Shown: positions 58,801 to 61,187 of the stretch, piece after piece | How positions within the stretch are numbered: position 1 is the first letter of the stretch | Layout of the letters: each line of letters starts with the position of its first letter | Program-made: the position numbers and the translations under genes | Notes under the pieces: model-generated | Told to the model about the DNA's origin: nothing | Databases searched by the model: none | Seen by the model: only the letters and a program-made list of their open reading frames with translations | NCBI GenBank assembly: GCA_036873755.1 | Contig: JAVTVY010051539.1 | Coordinates: 124,001 to 188,000 of the forward strand | Origin: Hanleya hanleyi | Lineage: Eukaryota > Mollusca > Polyplacophora > Lepidopleurida > Hanleyidae | Length of the DNA: 64,000 nucleotides | Direction: 5' to 3'

Positions 58801-60874
58801 TTCAATTTTCATACTTTTTCTGTGATGTAAAATATCCTGTTCATGTCTCATGTCATGTGGAGAAATATTTACCAATGTTCTCCCACAAACCAATTCTAAG
58901 TTATTTTTTTCATGTTTTATATCAATATCAGCAACATTTATTCTAAAAATAAGTAATCTTGTGAGAAAATGTGTTGTCTCTGCTTTCCATCTGTTGGAAA
59001 TCACGAAAAAGGTGAAGAAATTGTCGCATTTTAGCACCGCTTTCCAGCGTTTACTTCCTGGTTTTCCCGCTGCCATTTCCATATTATCATATATCGTCAT
59101 TTAGCTAATTCTCCGTAAATTTGGGATTAGGCAGTGACATAACGAGATGACAGGTATAGAAAGAGCTATAACTGTTATAATCCCATTTACTTTCGCAAAG
59201 GAGAATGAAGACTGGTAATAAATATTCATAAGGTGAAGTGAAACAGCATCACTGATTGGCTGAGCGACCTTTTCAGAGGCCTGGCGTGATTGGAGTAACA
59301 CAGTTTGTTTGAGCATGGTCGCCATGGTCTCTTGTCGATGAAAGGCAGCCTGGGCAGGCAGAGGAAGAATGGCAGATAATCATTTTCAAACGGAGATCAA
59401 CAGGCGCCAGGAAAATGTTTATAATAAACTCAGATGCGCGGATTTGACGAGTTATCAATGTCAGATATTCCGGTTGTTTATACTCGCGTTACGTGAAATA
59501 TTCAGGAATTTGGAAGCAGATTTTACTATTTTTCGAACATTTCTCTTGGAGCACACCAAACACATTTGGTGCTAAATCGCTCATTTTCTGTCAATTATTT
59601 CTGTTCCTCTCCGGATTTCTTTTTACCCATATTACAAAACATACCAACAGTTCATATAGTCCGATTTATTGAAATTTGGCTTTCTGAAAATGTGAAGTTA
59701 TAATAAGGTTTTACTCAAAGTAAATGCAAAAAATTGCAAAAATAATCCCTCACATGGGAACTCAGTGACACGTCAAAATCCGTTTTCATGTGTAACTGTT
59801 ACGCGAACACTCGTCAAAACACGCTTACATGGGGATCTACACAAGTCGTCAAAAGGACGTTGTACATTAGACTGGATAAACCACTCCAGTGAGCAGTCCA
59901 TTCACAACAGATAACTCCAGTGAAACTGAATACGTCCCGAGTGACTGCCATGACCAAGCATTCTTACCCCTCAGCCAAATTTAGCCACAGGGTATTGTCA
60001 TCATGTATGTCTACTATTACCACCATGTCTAAAGGATATCACATAGGCACGTGATGATTCCCAAAAAGCCATTCCGTTCATAATTCCCATCAAATTCAGT
60101 CCCAACTGCAAACAACAATCCTTTCAGTACAACAAAGAGAAATCTAAGATCAATAATATGCAAAAATTTATATATCCCTGTGCTACACTGAATACTTCAG
60201 AACCGGACCTGTTATTTGGAACAACTTATCAGAAGCCCTCAGCGCGACAGCACATAATTTAGTGAGATTTTGCCCCCTATGAGGTGCGTTTGGAGTGCCA
60301 AAACGAATATCACGTACAAAAGAAATTTTTCAGTTAGTATATTATCTTGTCTTATTCTGTGAGTATTTTGTAGGCCCTGGGTCTCGTGTTTTTGCAATAG
60401 TAGTTCTTGAAGTAGTGGATTTGTGCAAAATCGTCTATTTTGAGGTGAAAACAGCACACTTTTCTCTCCATAAACATATGAAGCCAGTCATGAACCAAAA
60501 CCGTGTTTGGGCAACAACAAACTATTGACACGGTCAATATTATCTTGGTTCTCGACTGGCTTCATATGTTTACAGAGAGAAAAGTGTGCTGTTTTCACCA
60601 CAAAATAGACGAATTTGTACAAATCCAAGTTAACAGGTTCTAAAATTCATGACAAACTAATGAATTTCATCCTGTCATATTGGATTTAGTAGGTGAGAAT
60701 GGTGATGGTCATTATTACACTATCTATCCAGGTGATACAGGCAGTGGTTGGGTGATGAACAGAACAAAGGATGGATCCAAGTTTTACTATAACGTTCACA
60801 CGGAGGATTACACCTGGGAGAAGACTGACGACGTCATTAAGGATCACTCATTACTCACCAGGGATGAGATACAG
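7733..60874 (+). CDS. IQGAP: IQGAP-family scaffold protein, partial gene (18 exons, CH domain to WW domain)
   Basis: IQGAP proteins are cytoplasmic scaffolds that bind F-actin through an N-terminal CH domain and link Rho GTPases, calmodulin and MAPK components to the cortex. Eighteen exons were placed by reading GT-AG junctions and matching to my knowledge of the family: 7733-7889, 21720-21797, 26605-26681, 31713-31780, 35080-35171, 38508-38529, 38821-38999, 41952-42042, 44004-44164, 45737-45830, 47688-47848, 48373-48412, 51424-51587, 52201-52282, 55443-55606, 57947-58037, 58464-58631, 60690-60874. They sum to 2074 nt: one leading base, then 691 codons with no stop. Order is CH domain, six IQGAP repeats, WW domain. 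Introns run from 291 nt to 13.8 kb. The initiator exon is not in the window, and the IQ motifs, GAP-related domain and RasGAP_C region should follow. Orthology to IQGAP is seen clearly; which vertebrate paralogue is closest cannot be told here. Confidence 0.95.
7890..9033. other. start of 13.8-kb IQGAP intron
   Basis: Apart from fragments resembling the GGTAATTCCYCTAATAA TIR at about 7931-7970, nothing is recognised. The two words GGTAATTC and GAGGGGTAATCG may be ends of a decayed MITE. Confidence 0.4.
9034..10324. mobile_element. CAG...CTG TIR element, 1291 bp, 5-bp target duplication
   Basis: CAGGGTCCGAA at the left and TTCGGACCCTG at the right are perfect 11-bp TIRs. CTTTA flanks both ends (9029-9033 and 10325-10329). 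Near each end the word GACCTGCTA/TAGCAGGTC recurs in both orientations. No transposase can be read; it is nonautonomous and hAT-like by its ends. Confidence 0.8.
10325..11974. other. intron stretch, no gene
   Basis: It opens with a fragment CCATTGGTCTAGTGGTA that resembles a tRNA A box without a B box. The rest holds TACATGTA words and a partial palindrome around TAATAATTATTAATTAATAA (10705-10730). No exon is supported. Confidence 0.4.
11975..12332. repeat. 28-bp minisatellite, block 1 (ACTGAAGAGTACTGGTCAGT)
   Basis: Units of about 28 bp read roughly ACTGAAGAGTACTGGTCAGT then AGTCATGG. About 13 imperfect copies with unit-length variation. It is the same satellite as the blocks at 12738, 13690 and 16348. 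Confidence 0.9.
12333..12737 (+). mobile_element. SINE-like retroposon, copy 4 (5'-truncated), split by a MITE
   Basis: The family sequence runs GTGTCTTGTGTGCTGTCCGC to TTGTTGCAATATA, is interrupted at 12467-12683, and resumes at GCTGAAATATTGTTGAAAGC to the CACT-like tail. It lies inside the 28-bp minisatellite, with similar AGAGnnTGAAGAGT sequence on both sides. Confidence 0.8.
12467..12683. mobile_element. TA-flanked MITE, 217 bp, copy A
   Basis: It is bounded by TA at 12465-12466 and 12684-12685. The ends begin CGGTAATTCCCCTAATAATT and end AATTATTAGGGGAATCATCG. It is the same length as the copy at 41457. TIRs of about 35 bp and the TA duplication suggest a Tc1/mariner-type family. Removing it restores an intact SINE. 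Confidence 0.85.
12738..13012. repeat. 28-bp minisatellite, block 2
   Basis: About ten units of the AGAGACTGAAGAGTACTGGT type, mixed with TGATCAGTAGTC variants, continue the array after the SINE. Confidence 0.9.
13269..13634 (-). pseudogene. C-terminal fragment of a reverse transcriptase (Penelope-like or LINE)
   Basis: Read on the minus strand after a TAA, the frame gives TGTSYLDLYLYKNEAGLL, RRLYDKRDDYNFDIVSYPFL and GPAYGIYISRLVAFARSC, then a charged tail ending at a stop near 13269. LYDKRDD, an NIP motif and PxYGxYISxLxxxAR are familiar from the C-terminal part of reverse transcriptases very common in invertebrate genomes. The catalytic core is missing. It sits in a segment (13013-13690) inserted in the minisatellite. 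Confidence 0.7.
13690..14864. repeat. 28-bp minisatellite, block 3 (GAGACTGAAGAGTAATGATC)
   Basis: About 42 units of GAGACTGAAGAGTAATGATC then AGTAGTSA. TAATGATCA and TAGTGATCA variants, and AGTCA and AGTGA variants, appear in locally repeating orders, indicating higher-order duplication. Most units carry TGATCA. Confidence 0.95.
14865..15035. mobile_element. 171-bp CCTGTCC repeat, copy 1
   Basis: Begins CAGGTGTAGCCAGGATTTAA and ends GGACAGGTCTCAGGCTGAC, with ACTGAAG on both sides (partly expected inside the satellite). A second copy is at about 16918-17090. Repeated CCTGTCC words suggest the collapsed ends of a TIR element. Confidence 0.6.
15072..16347. mobile_element. CAG...CTG TIR element, 1276 bp, 6-bp target duplication
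   Basis: Perfect 15-bp TIRs CAGGCCTTGTGATTT (15072-15086) and AAATCACAAGGCCTG (16333-16347) are flanked by TGAAGT (15066-15071, 16348-16353). It interrupts the 28-bp satellite. It holds a zinc-finger remnant at 15521-15850. Its right third shares words (GCGAGAATCC, AGGTGTGCT, AATCACTCGCC) with the element at 31908, suggesting a mosaic or nested insertion. Confidence 0.85.
15521..15850 (+). pseudogene. broken zinc-finger exon of a hAT-type element
   Basis: The frame from 15521 gives FQWENSLRDNFAFHF and AFCKVCRKHYDQL and stops after QLRQKRN. A shifted frame continues PNLVRHVNSDGHRECLKTE, supplying the histidine pair of a C-x2-C...H-x5-H finger. This arrangement is typical of zinc fingers at the N-terminus of hAT transposases and their relatives. 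A frameshift near 15740 breaks it. Confidence 0.6.
16348..16675. repeat. 28-bp minisatellite, block 4 (GAAGTGTACTGATCAGTAGT)
   Basis: About twelve units of the CCAGGAYTGAAGTGTACTGA then TCAGTAGT variant continue the array after the TIR element. This variant is also present just left of it (15036-15071), which confirms the interruption. Confidence 0.92.
16676..17092. repeat. partial TIR-element end and CCTGTCC repeat copy 2
   Basis: CAGGGCTCGAAATAAG at about 16676 matches the end type of the element at 19398, but no opposite end was found. From about 16918 a second copy of the CCTGTCC repeat follows. Confidence 0.5.
17093..19040. other. intron stretch with diverged dispersed repeats
   Basis: It contains a twice-repeated phrase (AGAGACTTCA/AGAGATTTCAC...TTTGGTATnCAGGAT, near 17100 and 17250), an ACACAC run at 18370, and at 18560-18890 a repeat related to 45100-45480 (CATCCTCCATAATG, ATATGGGYWTATTC...GAGAGGTCATC). 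No exon is supported. Confidence 0.45.
19041..19390. repeat. dispersed GGTCAAAGGTCAACGTCA-type repeat
   Basis: Recurrent phrases such as TAGGTCAAATGTCAAGGTCA, GGAAACTATTGAAAAT and GTGGATGCATCA are shared with the segments at 28975, 30782 and 36900. The type is common in mollusc genomes. Confidence 0.6.
19398..20235. mobile_element. CAG...CTG TIR element, 838 bp, 5-bp target duplication
   Basis: CAGGGCTCG at the left and CGAGCCCTG at the right are flanked by TCATG (19393-19397, 20236-20240). Subterminal GACCTGCAA/TTGCAGG words recur at both ends, related to the GACCTGCTA words of the element at 9034. A poly(T) run lies at 20131-20153. No transposase frame. Confidence 0.75.
20503..20890 (+). 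repeat. dispersed GCCCACCCAAAAGGTGGACG repeat
   Basis: Order: a GCCCACCCAAAAGGTGGACG head, a CATCTGTCCATCC region, GGACACGATATCGCAAGAAG, GCATCTGGTGA, ATGACCGACCTTGACCTATT, GAAGGATTAAAGCTAGGGT. The same order appears at 27764 and 33287. Confidence 0.7.
20985..21185 (+). mobile_element. tRNA-derived SINE
   Basis: A B-box-like GGGTTCGAGCCC at about 21029 is followed by a body with GGTTCTCTCCGGGTACTCCG and CTTCCTCCACCAACCAAACT and a tail GTGTGACATCAAGCCAAAT. The CCGGGTACTCCGG body is typical of SINEs in bivalves and other invertebrates. The A box is weak. Confidence 0.65.
21186..21719. other. end of the 13.8-kb intron
   Basis: Only short AT-rich sequence with repeated ATCTMTAAGATATCWRATGT words (21600-21710) just before the acceptor at 21719. 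Confidence 0.4.
21720..21797 (+). CDS. IQGAP: IQGAP exon b: CH domain
   Basis: Twenty-six codons in phase 0 on both sides read SRGLHFRHTDNVNHWFAAMR then EVGLPK. The acceptor is TTTTGCAG and the donor AAG/GTATGA. The LHFRHTDN block is highly conserved in IQGAP CH domains. It follows the 13.8-kb intron. Confidence 0.95.
21850..21950. repeat. orphan TIR-element end
   Basis: CAGACCTTGCATTTTGAGGG then GCGCAATCGCTCC matches the left end of the element at 15072 (CAGGCCTTGTGATTTGAGGC). No partner end is visible downstream, so this is a truncated or decayed copy. Confidence 0.55.
21951..25390. other. introns around exons b-c, mostly unrecognised
   Basis: At 22780-23110 there are repeated ACTTGTCGC and CCGCGG words that look like subterminal repeats of another TIR element, but clear ends were not found. 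The rest is AT-rich without exon or RNA-gene signal. Confidence 0.4.
25400..26220. repeat. dispersed repeats with an orphan TIR end
   Basis: 25400-25600 has the CCCTGRCCAGGG-type repeat with GAGGTCACTGGGTTAAAGGCC. 25835-25936 has many CTACCTGTC/GACAGGTAG words ending AATTTCAACCCCTG, which looks like the right end of a CAG...CTG element whose left end is missing. 25960-26220 returns to GGTCAAGGTCACC phrases. Confidence 0.5.
26605..26681 (+). CDS. IQGAP: IQGAP exon c: CH domain
   Basis: The acceptor is TTTTTCCAG and the donor CAG/GTAAGA. The exon encodes IFYPETTDIYDRKNIPRAIY and then CIHAL, almost identical to the vertebrate IQGAP CH core, and ends two bases into a serine codon. Confidence 0.95.
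27764..28620 (+). repeat. dispersed GCCTGCCCAAAAGGCTGATA repeat, long copy
   Basis: The longest copy here of the family seen at 20503, with repeated internal phrases ATGACTGACCTTGACCTATT and GGATTAAAGCTAGGGTCTGC near 28133. It supplies an empty-site paralogue for the MITE at 33454. Located in intron c-d. Confidence 0.7.
28660..28735 (+). mobile_element. SINE tail fragment
   Basis: AAAAAGGAATAGGACCCAAG and TATAGTTGAAAGCGACTTTA plus CACTCACTC match the 3' end of the tailed SINEs. The fragment at 51033 has the same upstream AGGAATAGGACCCAAG, defining a second head type. Confidence 0.65.
28975..29372. repeat. dispersed GTCAAGGTCAC repeat, left half
   Basis: Three successive units of GAGGTCAAGCTCAAAGGTCA, GGAAATCATTAAAAAT and a GTAGATRCATAAGGG word. 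It is interrupted at 29373 by a TIR element and resumes at 30782. Confidence 0.65.
29373..30781. mobile_element. TIR element, 1409 bp, 8-bp target duplication (hAT-like)
   Basis: CATAGGTTTAGCCAG and CTGGCTAAACCCCTG are 15-bp ends matching at 13 positions. GGTCAAAG flanks both sides (29365-29372, 30782-30789), an 8-bp duplication as in classical hAT elements. GAGACGG words repeat near the left end. Open frames at 29577-29894 (+) and 29463-29798 (-) overlap antisense and match nothing I know. Confidence 0.75.
31255..31560. repeat. dispersed GCCCCCCTCC...GAGGGGGGC repeat
   Basis: It starts with a G/C hairpin (CCCCCTCCCCCTCCTCTGG with AAGAGGGGGGCA) and continues with TGTCCATTTGTCCGTCC and CATATCTTGGTTAC, a repeat type frequent in lophotrochozoan introns. 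Intron c-d. Confidence 0.55.
31713..31780 (+). CDS. IQGAP: IQGAP exon d: CH domain
   Basis: This 68-nt exon completes a serine, encodes LYLFKLGLAPQIQDLYGKVN followed by FT, and leaves one base (phase 1). The acceptor is CATTGACAG and the donor CTG/GTAAGC. Confidence 0.95.
31908..33280. mobile_element. CAG...CTG TIR element, 1373 bp, 6-bp target duplication
   Basis: Perfect 14-bp TIRs CAGGGGTAGAATTT and AAATTCTACCCCTG are flanked by AGTGCC (31902-31907, 33281-33286). Subterminal words GCGAGAATCCA and GCGAATC recur at both ends. No readable transposase. It interrupts a dispersed repeat (GCATCATCTGAGTGCC joined to CATCTGTCTATCTCC). Confidence 0.87.
33287..34060 (+). repeat. dispersed TTGACCTATT repeat, split by a MITE
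   Basis: GGACACGATATCTCAAGAAG, GCATCTGGTGA and GACTGACCTTGACCTATT run to a GGATTAA at 33453, and AAAGCTATGGTCTCCAAATT resumes after 33947. Family member of 20503 and 27764. Confidence 0.7.
33454..33943. mobile_element. TTAA-flanked MITE, 490 bp (piggyBac- or Kolobok-like)
   Basis: The TIRs AGGTGAAATGCAAAGGTTTT and AAAACCTTTGCATTTCACCT are perfect over 20 bp and are each bordered by TTAA (33450-33453, 33944-33947). Inside, a second imperfect palindrome pairs CGTCGCTTATC and GTGATGTCACATCAGACCA with TGGTCTGACGTGACGTCAC and GATAAGCGATGACG. No coding frame. Confidence 0.87.
34061..35079. other. intron d-e remainder, nothing recognised
   Basis: AT-rich sequence without repeats I can name. The exon at 35080 follows a polypyrimidine-poor acceptor ATCTCTTAATTCAG. 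Confidence 0.4.
35080..35171 (+). CDS. IQGAP: IQGAP exon e: end of CH domain
   Basis: The acceptor is TAATTCAG. The split glutamate codon is followed by EEISAMRRELEKYGIQMPAF and SKIGGILANE, and the donor is GAG/GTGAGC in phase 0. This is the conserved C-terminal end of the IQGAP CH domain. Confidence 0.95.
35172..36740. other. intron e-f, left part, nothing recognised
   Basis: No tandem repeat, TIR pair or exon similarity noticed. Short frames on both strands look random. Confidence 0.4.
36741..37209 (+). repeat. dispersed GGTCAAGGTCACTCTTGCC repeat, left half
   Basis: It carries AGGTCAAGGTCACTCTTGCC, CCTCGGCCAATTTAGC, a CATCCATCTGTC region and AATATCTCTTGAAGGATTAT. It is interrupted at 37210 and resumes at 38036 (ACCTTTTGAAGAAATACATC). 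Confidence 0.65.
37210..38035. mobile_element. CAG...CTG TIR element, 826 bp, 5-bp target duplication
   Basis: CAGTGTTCGAATTTA and CAAATTCGAACTCTG match at 13 of 15 positions and are flanked by GTAAT (37205-37209, 38036-38040). CCAGTCCG and CGGACTGG words repeat several times within about 100 bp of each end. Removing the element and one GTAAT restores the dispersed repeat. Confidence 0.83.
38508..38529 (+). CDS. IQGAP: IQGAP exon f: 22-nt microexon
   Basis: Only 22 nt lie between the acceptor TTTGACAG and the donor CAT/GTAAGT. They encode MPVDEAA plus the first base of a leucine codon completed by the next exon, giving the family segment VDEAALHAA. Without it the frame would break between exons e and g, which supports it as constitutive. 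The downstream intron (291 nt) is the shortest in the window. Confidence 0.92.
38821..38999 (+). CDS. IQGAP: IQGAP exon g: IQGAP repeat 1
   Basis: The acceptor is ATTTCATAG and the donor AAG/GTACAT. After completing a leucine it encodes HAAIIAINEAIDHQDADETM and on to NARNK, 59 codons. It carries the first AINEAID...TLxAL...YQxxL repeat. A 39-bp minisatellite starts 35 nt downstream of the donor. Confidence 0.95.
39035..39403. repeat. 39-bp minisatellite, left block
   Basis: About 9.5 units of ATGTATATACCAAAGGAGAT then GTTGTATCGTAGCAGATGG. Units differ mainly at TATA/TCTA. It starts 35 nt after the exon g donor. Confidence 0.97.
39404..39621 (-). mobile_element. 5S rRNA-derived SINE inserted in the minisatellite
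   Basis: On the minus strand the head (39621 down to about 39540) reads like 5S rRNA, with GATCACCGAAGTTAAGCAGC and ACTTGGATGGGTGACC covering the 5S A-box and C-box regions. Then comes an unrelated body, TGATATGACTGAAAC, AACGACGTTAAATCC and a (CACT)n tail. CTATACCAAAGGAG flanks both ends (39390-39403, 39622-39635), a 14-bp duplication compatible with retroposition, though the repeat context makes it less decisive. Length 218 bp. Confidence 0.85.
39622..40866. repeat. 39-bp minisatellite, right block
   Basis: About 32 units of the same 39-bp repeat. Two units lack 3 bp (GGAGATGTATCG) and one lacks 2 bp. TACA variants cluster at the left, TATA in the middle, and TCTA/TATA alternate towards the right, giving a 78-bp higher-order pattern. 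Because 39 is a multiple of three and the unit lacks stops in several frames, it opens artificial frames of over 400 codons on both strands. Confidence 0.97.
41457..41673. mobile_element. TA-flanked MITE, 217 bp, copy B
   Basis: Bounded by TA (41455-41456, 41674-41675). Begins TGGTAATTCCCCTAATAATT and ends GGGGAATTACCG. It has the same length and collinear interior as the copy at 12467. Confidence 0.85.
41723..41815 (+). repeat. tRNA-Leu/Ser-like sequence, probably a SINE head
   Basis: TTGGCCAAGTGGTTTAGATC resembles the A-box region of class II tRNAs and TGGTTCAAATCCCAC the T arm with B box. The acceptor arms do not pair, so it is not called a tRNA gene. Confidence 0.5.
41952..42042 (+). CDS. 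IQGAP: IQGAP exon h: linker after repeat 1
   Basis: Thirty codons plus one base encode SIDPDSTYEPDIYDEILTQA and EIQGHIYKVN. The acceptor is ATTACCCAG and the donor ACA/GTAAGT. The YDEILTQAEIQG block matches IQGAP1. Confidence 0.95.
42405..42528. repeat. 16-bp minisatellite (TTTGCATGTTTTCAGG)
   Basis: Eight nearly perfect direct copies of a 16-bp unit in intron h-i. Diverged GCATGTT words extend on both sides. The CTTTCAGG-like and TTTTCAGG words resemble acceptors but lead into no exon. Confidence 0.93.
42600..44003. other. intron h-i remainder
   Basis: T-rich with a poly(T) run at 42968-42989 and many CATGTTT words. 43320-43480 is a C-rich patch of unknown kind. No exon signal other than at 44004. 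Confidence 0.4.
44004..44164 (+). CDS. IQGAP: IQGAP exon i: IQGAP repeat 2
   Basis: The acceptor is TACTAATTAG and the donor AAG/GTAAGG. It completes a threonine and encodes SKALDRLNEALDKNDKSLLL to LLDLREAKK, 53 codons ending in phase 0. It aligns to the second repeat, more diverged than the first. Confidence 0.93.
44820..45500. repeat. dispersed repeats shared with intron a-b
   Basis: 44830-44935 (CAAAAATATCAAATCC, GATCAGTATTCTTAATCCAT) matches 13076-13160 in the segment that also holds the reverse-transcriptase fragment. 45100-45480 matches 18560-18890. Confidence 0.55.
45737..45830 (+). CDS. IQGAP: IQGAP exon j: linker after repeat 2
   Basis: Thirty-one codons plus one base encode NNNNGGDVSLDKEEVQQGIL and VANLEADVEYQ. 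The acceptor is TTCACTAG and the donor AGA/GTAAGG. It corresponds to the family stretch LQKEELQSGVDAAN. Confidence 0.93.
46552..46908 (+). pseudogene. fragment resembling the N-terminus of a Crypton/KIAA1958-type (DUF3504) protein
   Basis: The 118-codon frame contains an acidic stretch (VPWYDLDPLNIDDIELDQ), then LSEYITLGETRDIKDIEPIA, which resembles the helix before the recombinase domain of DUF3504 proteins (pattern L-x-E-Y-...-R-x-I-x-x-I). A related upstream frame from 46426 (FLKPGDSVWVK) ends at a stop. There is no catalytic tyrosine-recombinase region. I am moderately unsure. Confidence 0.4.
47186..47325. repeat. 63-bp-arm near-perfect hairpin
   Basis: Arms 47186-47248 and 47263-47325 are reverse complements apart from a few bases (TCTCGAGAAGG against CCTTCTCTCGAG; AAATAACTT against AAGTTATATG), with a 14-nt loop around CGCCTAACGG. 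It is probably the junction of two inverted element ends. Confidence 0.9.
47688..47848 (+). CDS. IQGAP: IQGAP exon k: IQGAP repeat 3
   Basis: The acceptor is TTTACAG and the donor CAG/GTCAGT. It completes a lysine and encodes SRAVTAINSALESGDVAQLL to NNMRGEKQ, 53 codons. The AVTAINSALESGD core is typical of the repeats. Confidence 0.95.
48373..48412 (+). CDS. IQGAP: IQGAP exon l: short linker after repeat 3
   Basis: This 40-nt exon encodes GDLDYDEIYGGVQ and leaves one base. The acceptor is TGCCTTCAG and the donor AAG/GTAGGT. It falls where IQGAP1 has a short Pro/Leu-rich linker before the fourth repeat. Phase is required by both neighbours, which supports it. Confidence 0.88.
50648..50789. 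repeat. 18-bp minisatellite (CACCATCCTAGTGTGTGG)
   Basis: About eight direct copies of an 18-bp unit with single-base variants (TACCATCC, ATCCAAGTG). A multiple of three, so it creates repetitive frames such as HTLGWC on the minus strand. Confidence 0.95.
51033..51108 (+). mobile_element. SINE tail fragment
   Basis: GTGAAAAGGAATAGGACCCA followed by TGACTGAAATATAGTTGAAA and GCGACGTTAAATCATATTCA. It matches the fragment at 28660. Confidence 0.65.
51424..51587 (+). CDS. IQGAP: IQGAP exon m: IQGAP repeat 4
   Basis: The acceptor is GTTTGCAG and the donor GAG/GTAAGT. It completes a valine and encodes LSAVALINQAVDSGDPTGTF to QKVQKSE, 54 codons. The LSSVALINRALESGD motif of IQGAP1 is closely matched. 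Confidence 0.95.
51655..51915. repeat. about 62-bp tandem repeat, four copies
   Basis: Units contain GAAAGATGGAAAGCTCTACA, CTCTGGATTCAAGCTTTCC and GCGCAAAATTGAAAGTA. GGAAAGCT and AGCTTTCC make each unit partly self-complementary. It fills nearly half of the 613-nt intron m-n. Confidence 0.85.
52201..52282 (+). CDS. IQGAP: IQGAP exon n: linker after repeat 4
   Basis: Twenty-seven codons plus one base encode CACDLLTHHEILTSVALVNQ and QVQEEHE. The acceptor is CTCACTGCAG and the donor AGA/GTAAGT. VNxxVQEEHE is an IQGAP signature. Confidence 0.95.
52840..53420. repeat. about 44-bp minisatellite (GAGGAGAAAGTGACCGCACC)
   Basis: About 12 units of RGAGGAGAAAGTGACCGCACC then ACGGGATGATAGTACTACAA, with insertions and one apparent longer higher-order unit (the CAGACTCCATC/CAGACGCAATC segments at 53030 and 53290). 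Intron n-o. Confidence 0.85.
53421..55442. other. intron n-o remainder
   Basis: An open frame at 53398-53805 (135 codons, containing AAEFAVLSVLVPEMPRPVTG) overlaps the end of the minisatellite and matches no family I know. 55020-55100 has three short GGTTAAGGTTATYA repeats. Nothing else recognised. Confidence 0.4.
55443..55606 (+). CDS. IQGAP: IQGAP exon o: IQGAP repeat 5
   Basis: The acceptor is GTTCCCCCAG and the donor GAG/GTTTGT. It completes an arginine and encodes IIAIGAINEAIDQGDPETTL to EKKKKAE, 54 codons. This is the best-conserved repeat (compare ILAIGLINEALDEGD in IQGAP1). Confidence 0.95.
55970..56655. repeat. 36-bp minisatellite (ATACCYGAATGTAAGGCAGA)
   Basis: About 19 diverged units of TAATACCCGAATGTAAGGCA then GAACTCTTGGCTAAAC. 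In one + frame from 56141 to 56341 the unit reads as a 12-residue repeat (PECKAELLAK-like) for 66 codons before a stop. It lies in intron o-p, so it is not IQGAP coding. Confidence 0.92.
56800..57260 (+). repeat. dispersed TTGACCTATT repeat
   Basis: TATCTCTTGAAGGATTATTG, TTTCCGAATTCATA, GATGACTGACCTTGACCTAG and GTTGATTGACTAGGAACC follow the order of the family at 20503/27764/36741. Confidence 0.65.
57640..57792 (+). mobile_element. SINE tail fragment, CT-rich type
   Basis: GGCTGTCATGGTCCAGACAG, GCAAACAAAACGTTAAACCT and a (CT)n run end the fragment. The ACGTTAAACCTTAATTCTCT tail is different from the CACT-tailed family and implies a second retroposon lineage. Confidence 0.6.
57947..58037 (+). 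CDS. IQGAP: IQGAP exon p: linker after repeat 5
   Basis: Thirty codons plus one base encode RTQDEGAVLWLEEIQAAIEQ and ANKDADDAKK. The acceptor is TTTATCCAG and the donor AAT/GTATGA. It matches the IQGAP1 block DESAVLWLDEIQ. Confidence 0.95.
58464..58631 (+). CDS. IQGAP: IQGAP exon q: IQGAP repeat 6
   Basis: The acceptor is ACCCAATAG and the donor CAG/GTAGGT. It completes a leucine and encodes SAVVAAVNQSIDNEDQETLQ to KAEKMEA, 55 codons plus one base. The Y-x-H-S-V-x-x-E-C-x-x-x-Y pattern matches the last repeat of IQGAP1. Unlike the other repeat exons it ends in phase 1. Confidence 0.94.
58632..60400. other. intron q-r, left part
   Basis: 59965-60030 has a CCTCAGCCAAATTTAGCCAC fragment of the dispersed repeat family. 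Open frames at 58585-59100 (-) and 58850-59104 (+) overlap each other and match nothing recognised. Confidence 0.4.
60417..60626. repeat. long inverted repeat just upstream of the WW exon
   Basis: Arms 60417-60497 and 60546-60626 (about 81 bp) are near-perfect reverse complements, for example CAGCACACTTTTCTCTCC against AGAGAAAAGTGTGCTG and ACATATGAAGCCAGTC against GACTGGCTTCATATGT. A short inner pair CCGTGT/ACACGG sits in the loop. The right arm ends 63 nt before the exon. Confidence 0.9.
60690..60874 (+). CDS. IQGAP: IQGAP exon r: WW domain
   Basis: The donor is CAG/GTGAAA. The acceptor has two AGs three bases apart; using the first (exon from 60690) gives VGENGDGHYYTI, which fits the family's A-V-G-D better. 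The domain reads SGWVMNRTKDGSKFYYNVHT then EDYTWEKTDD: both tryptophans and the aromatic YY are present, but the proline normally found about two residues after the second Trp is absent. DEIQ at the end matches the family REEIQ. The next exon, expected to lead to the IQ motifs, was not found before 64000. Confidence 0.93.
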
Positions 60875-61187
60875 GTGAAATATAAACCTTGCTTAAAGGT
60901 TCTACCAAATACCCCCTGCACACTTTGCATAATAAAGTACAGAAAAGCTCTGTAAAGAACAATTTGATATTTTCCTCAGCCAAAAATGACATCAATTTGG
61001 ATTTTTGAACACGATAAAACATATTGAAGCCGTAACCTCTGACCCATGTTGTCAGTATATGATTATGATGATGTCGTATAATATTGACTAGTCAGTTGTC
61101 CTATTGTTACATATGTTGCACAACAATTGGAACCCGTATTACGACATGATCAGGACGTCAACAAAGGCAAAGTTGACAAAGGTATTA

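Noticed and set aside
58585..59100. 171-codon minus-strand frame overlapping an IQGAP exon
   Set aside because: It overlaps the antisense of exon q and intron sequence and has no recognisable domain. Probably a chance frame.
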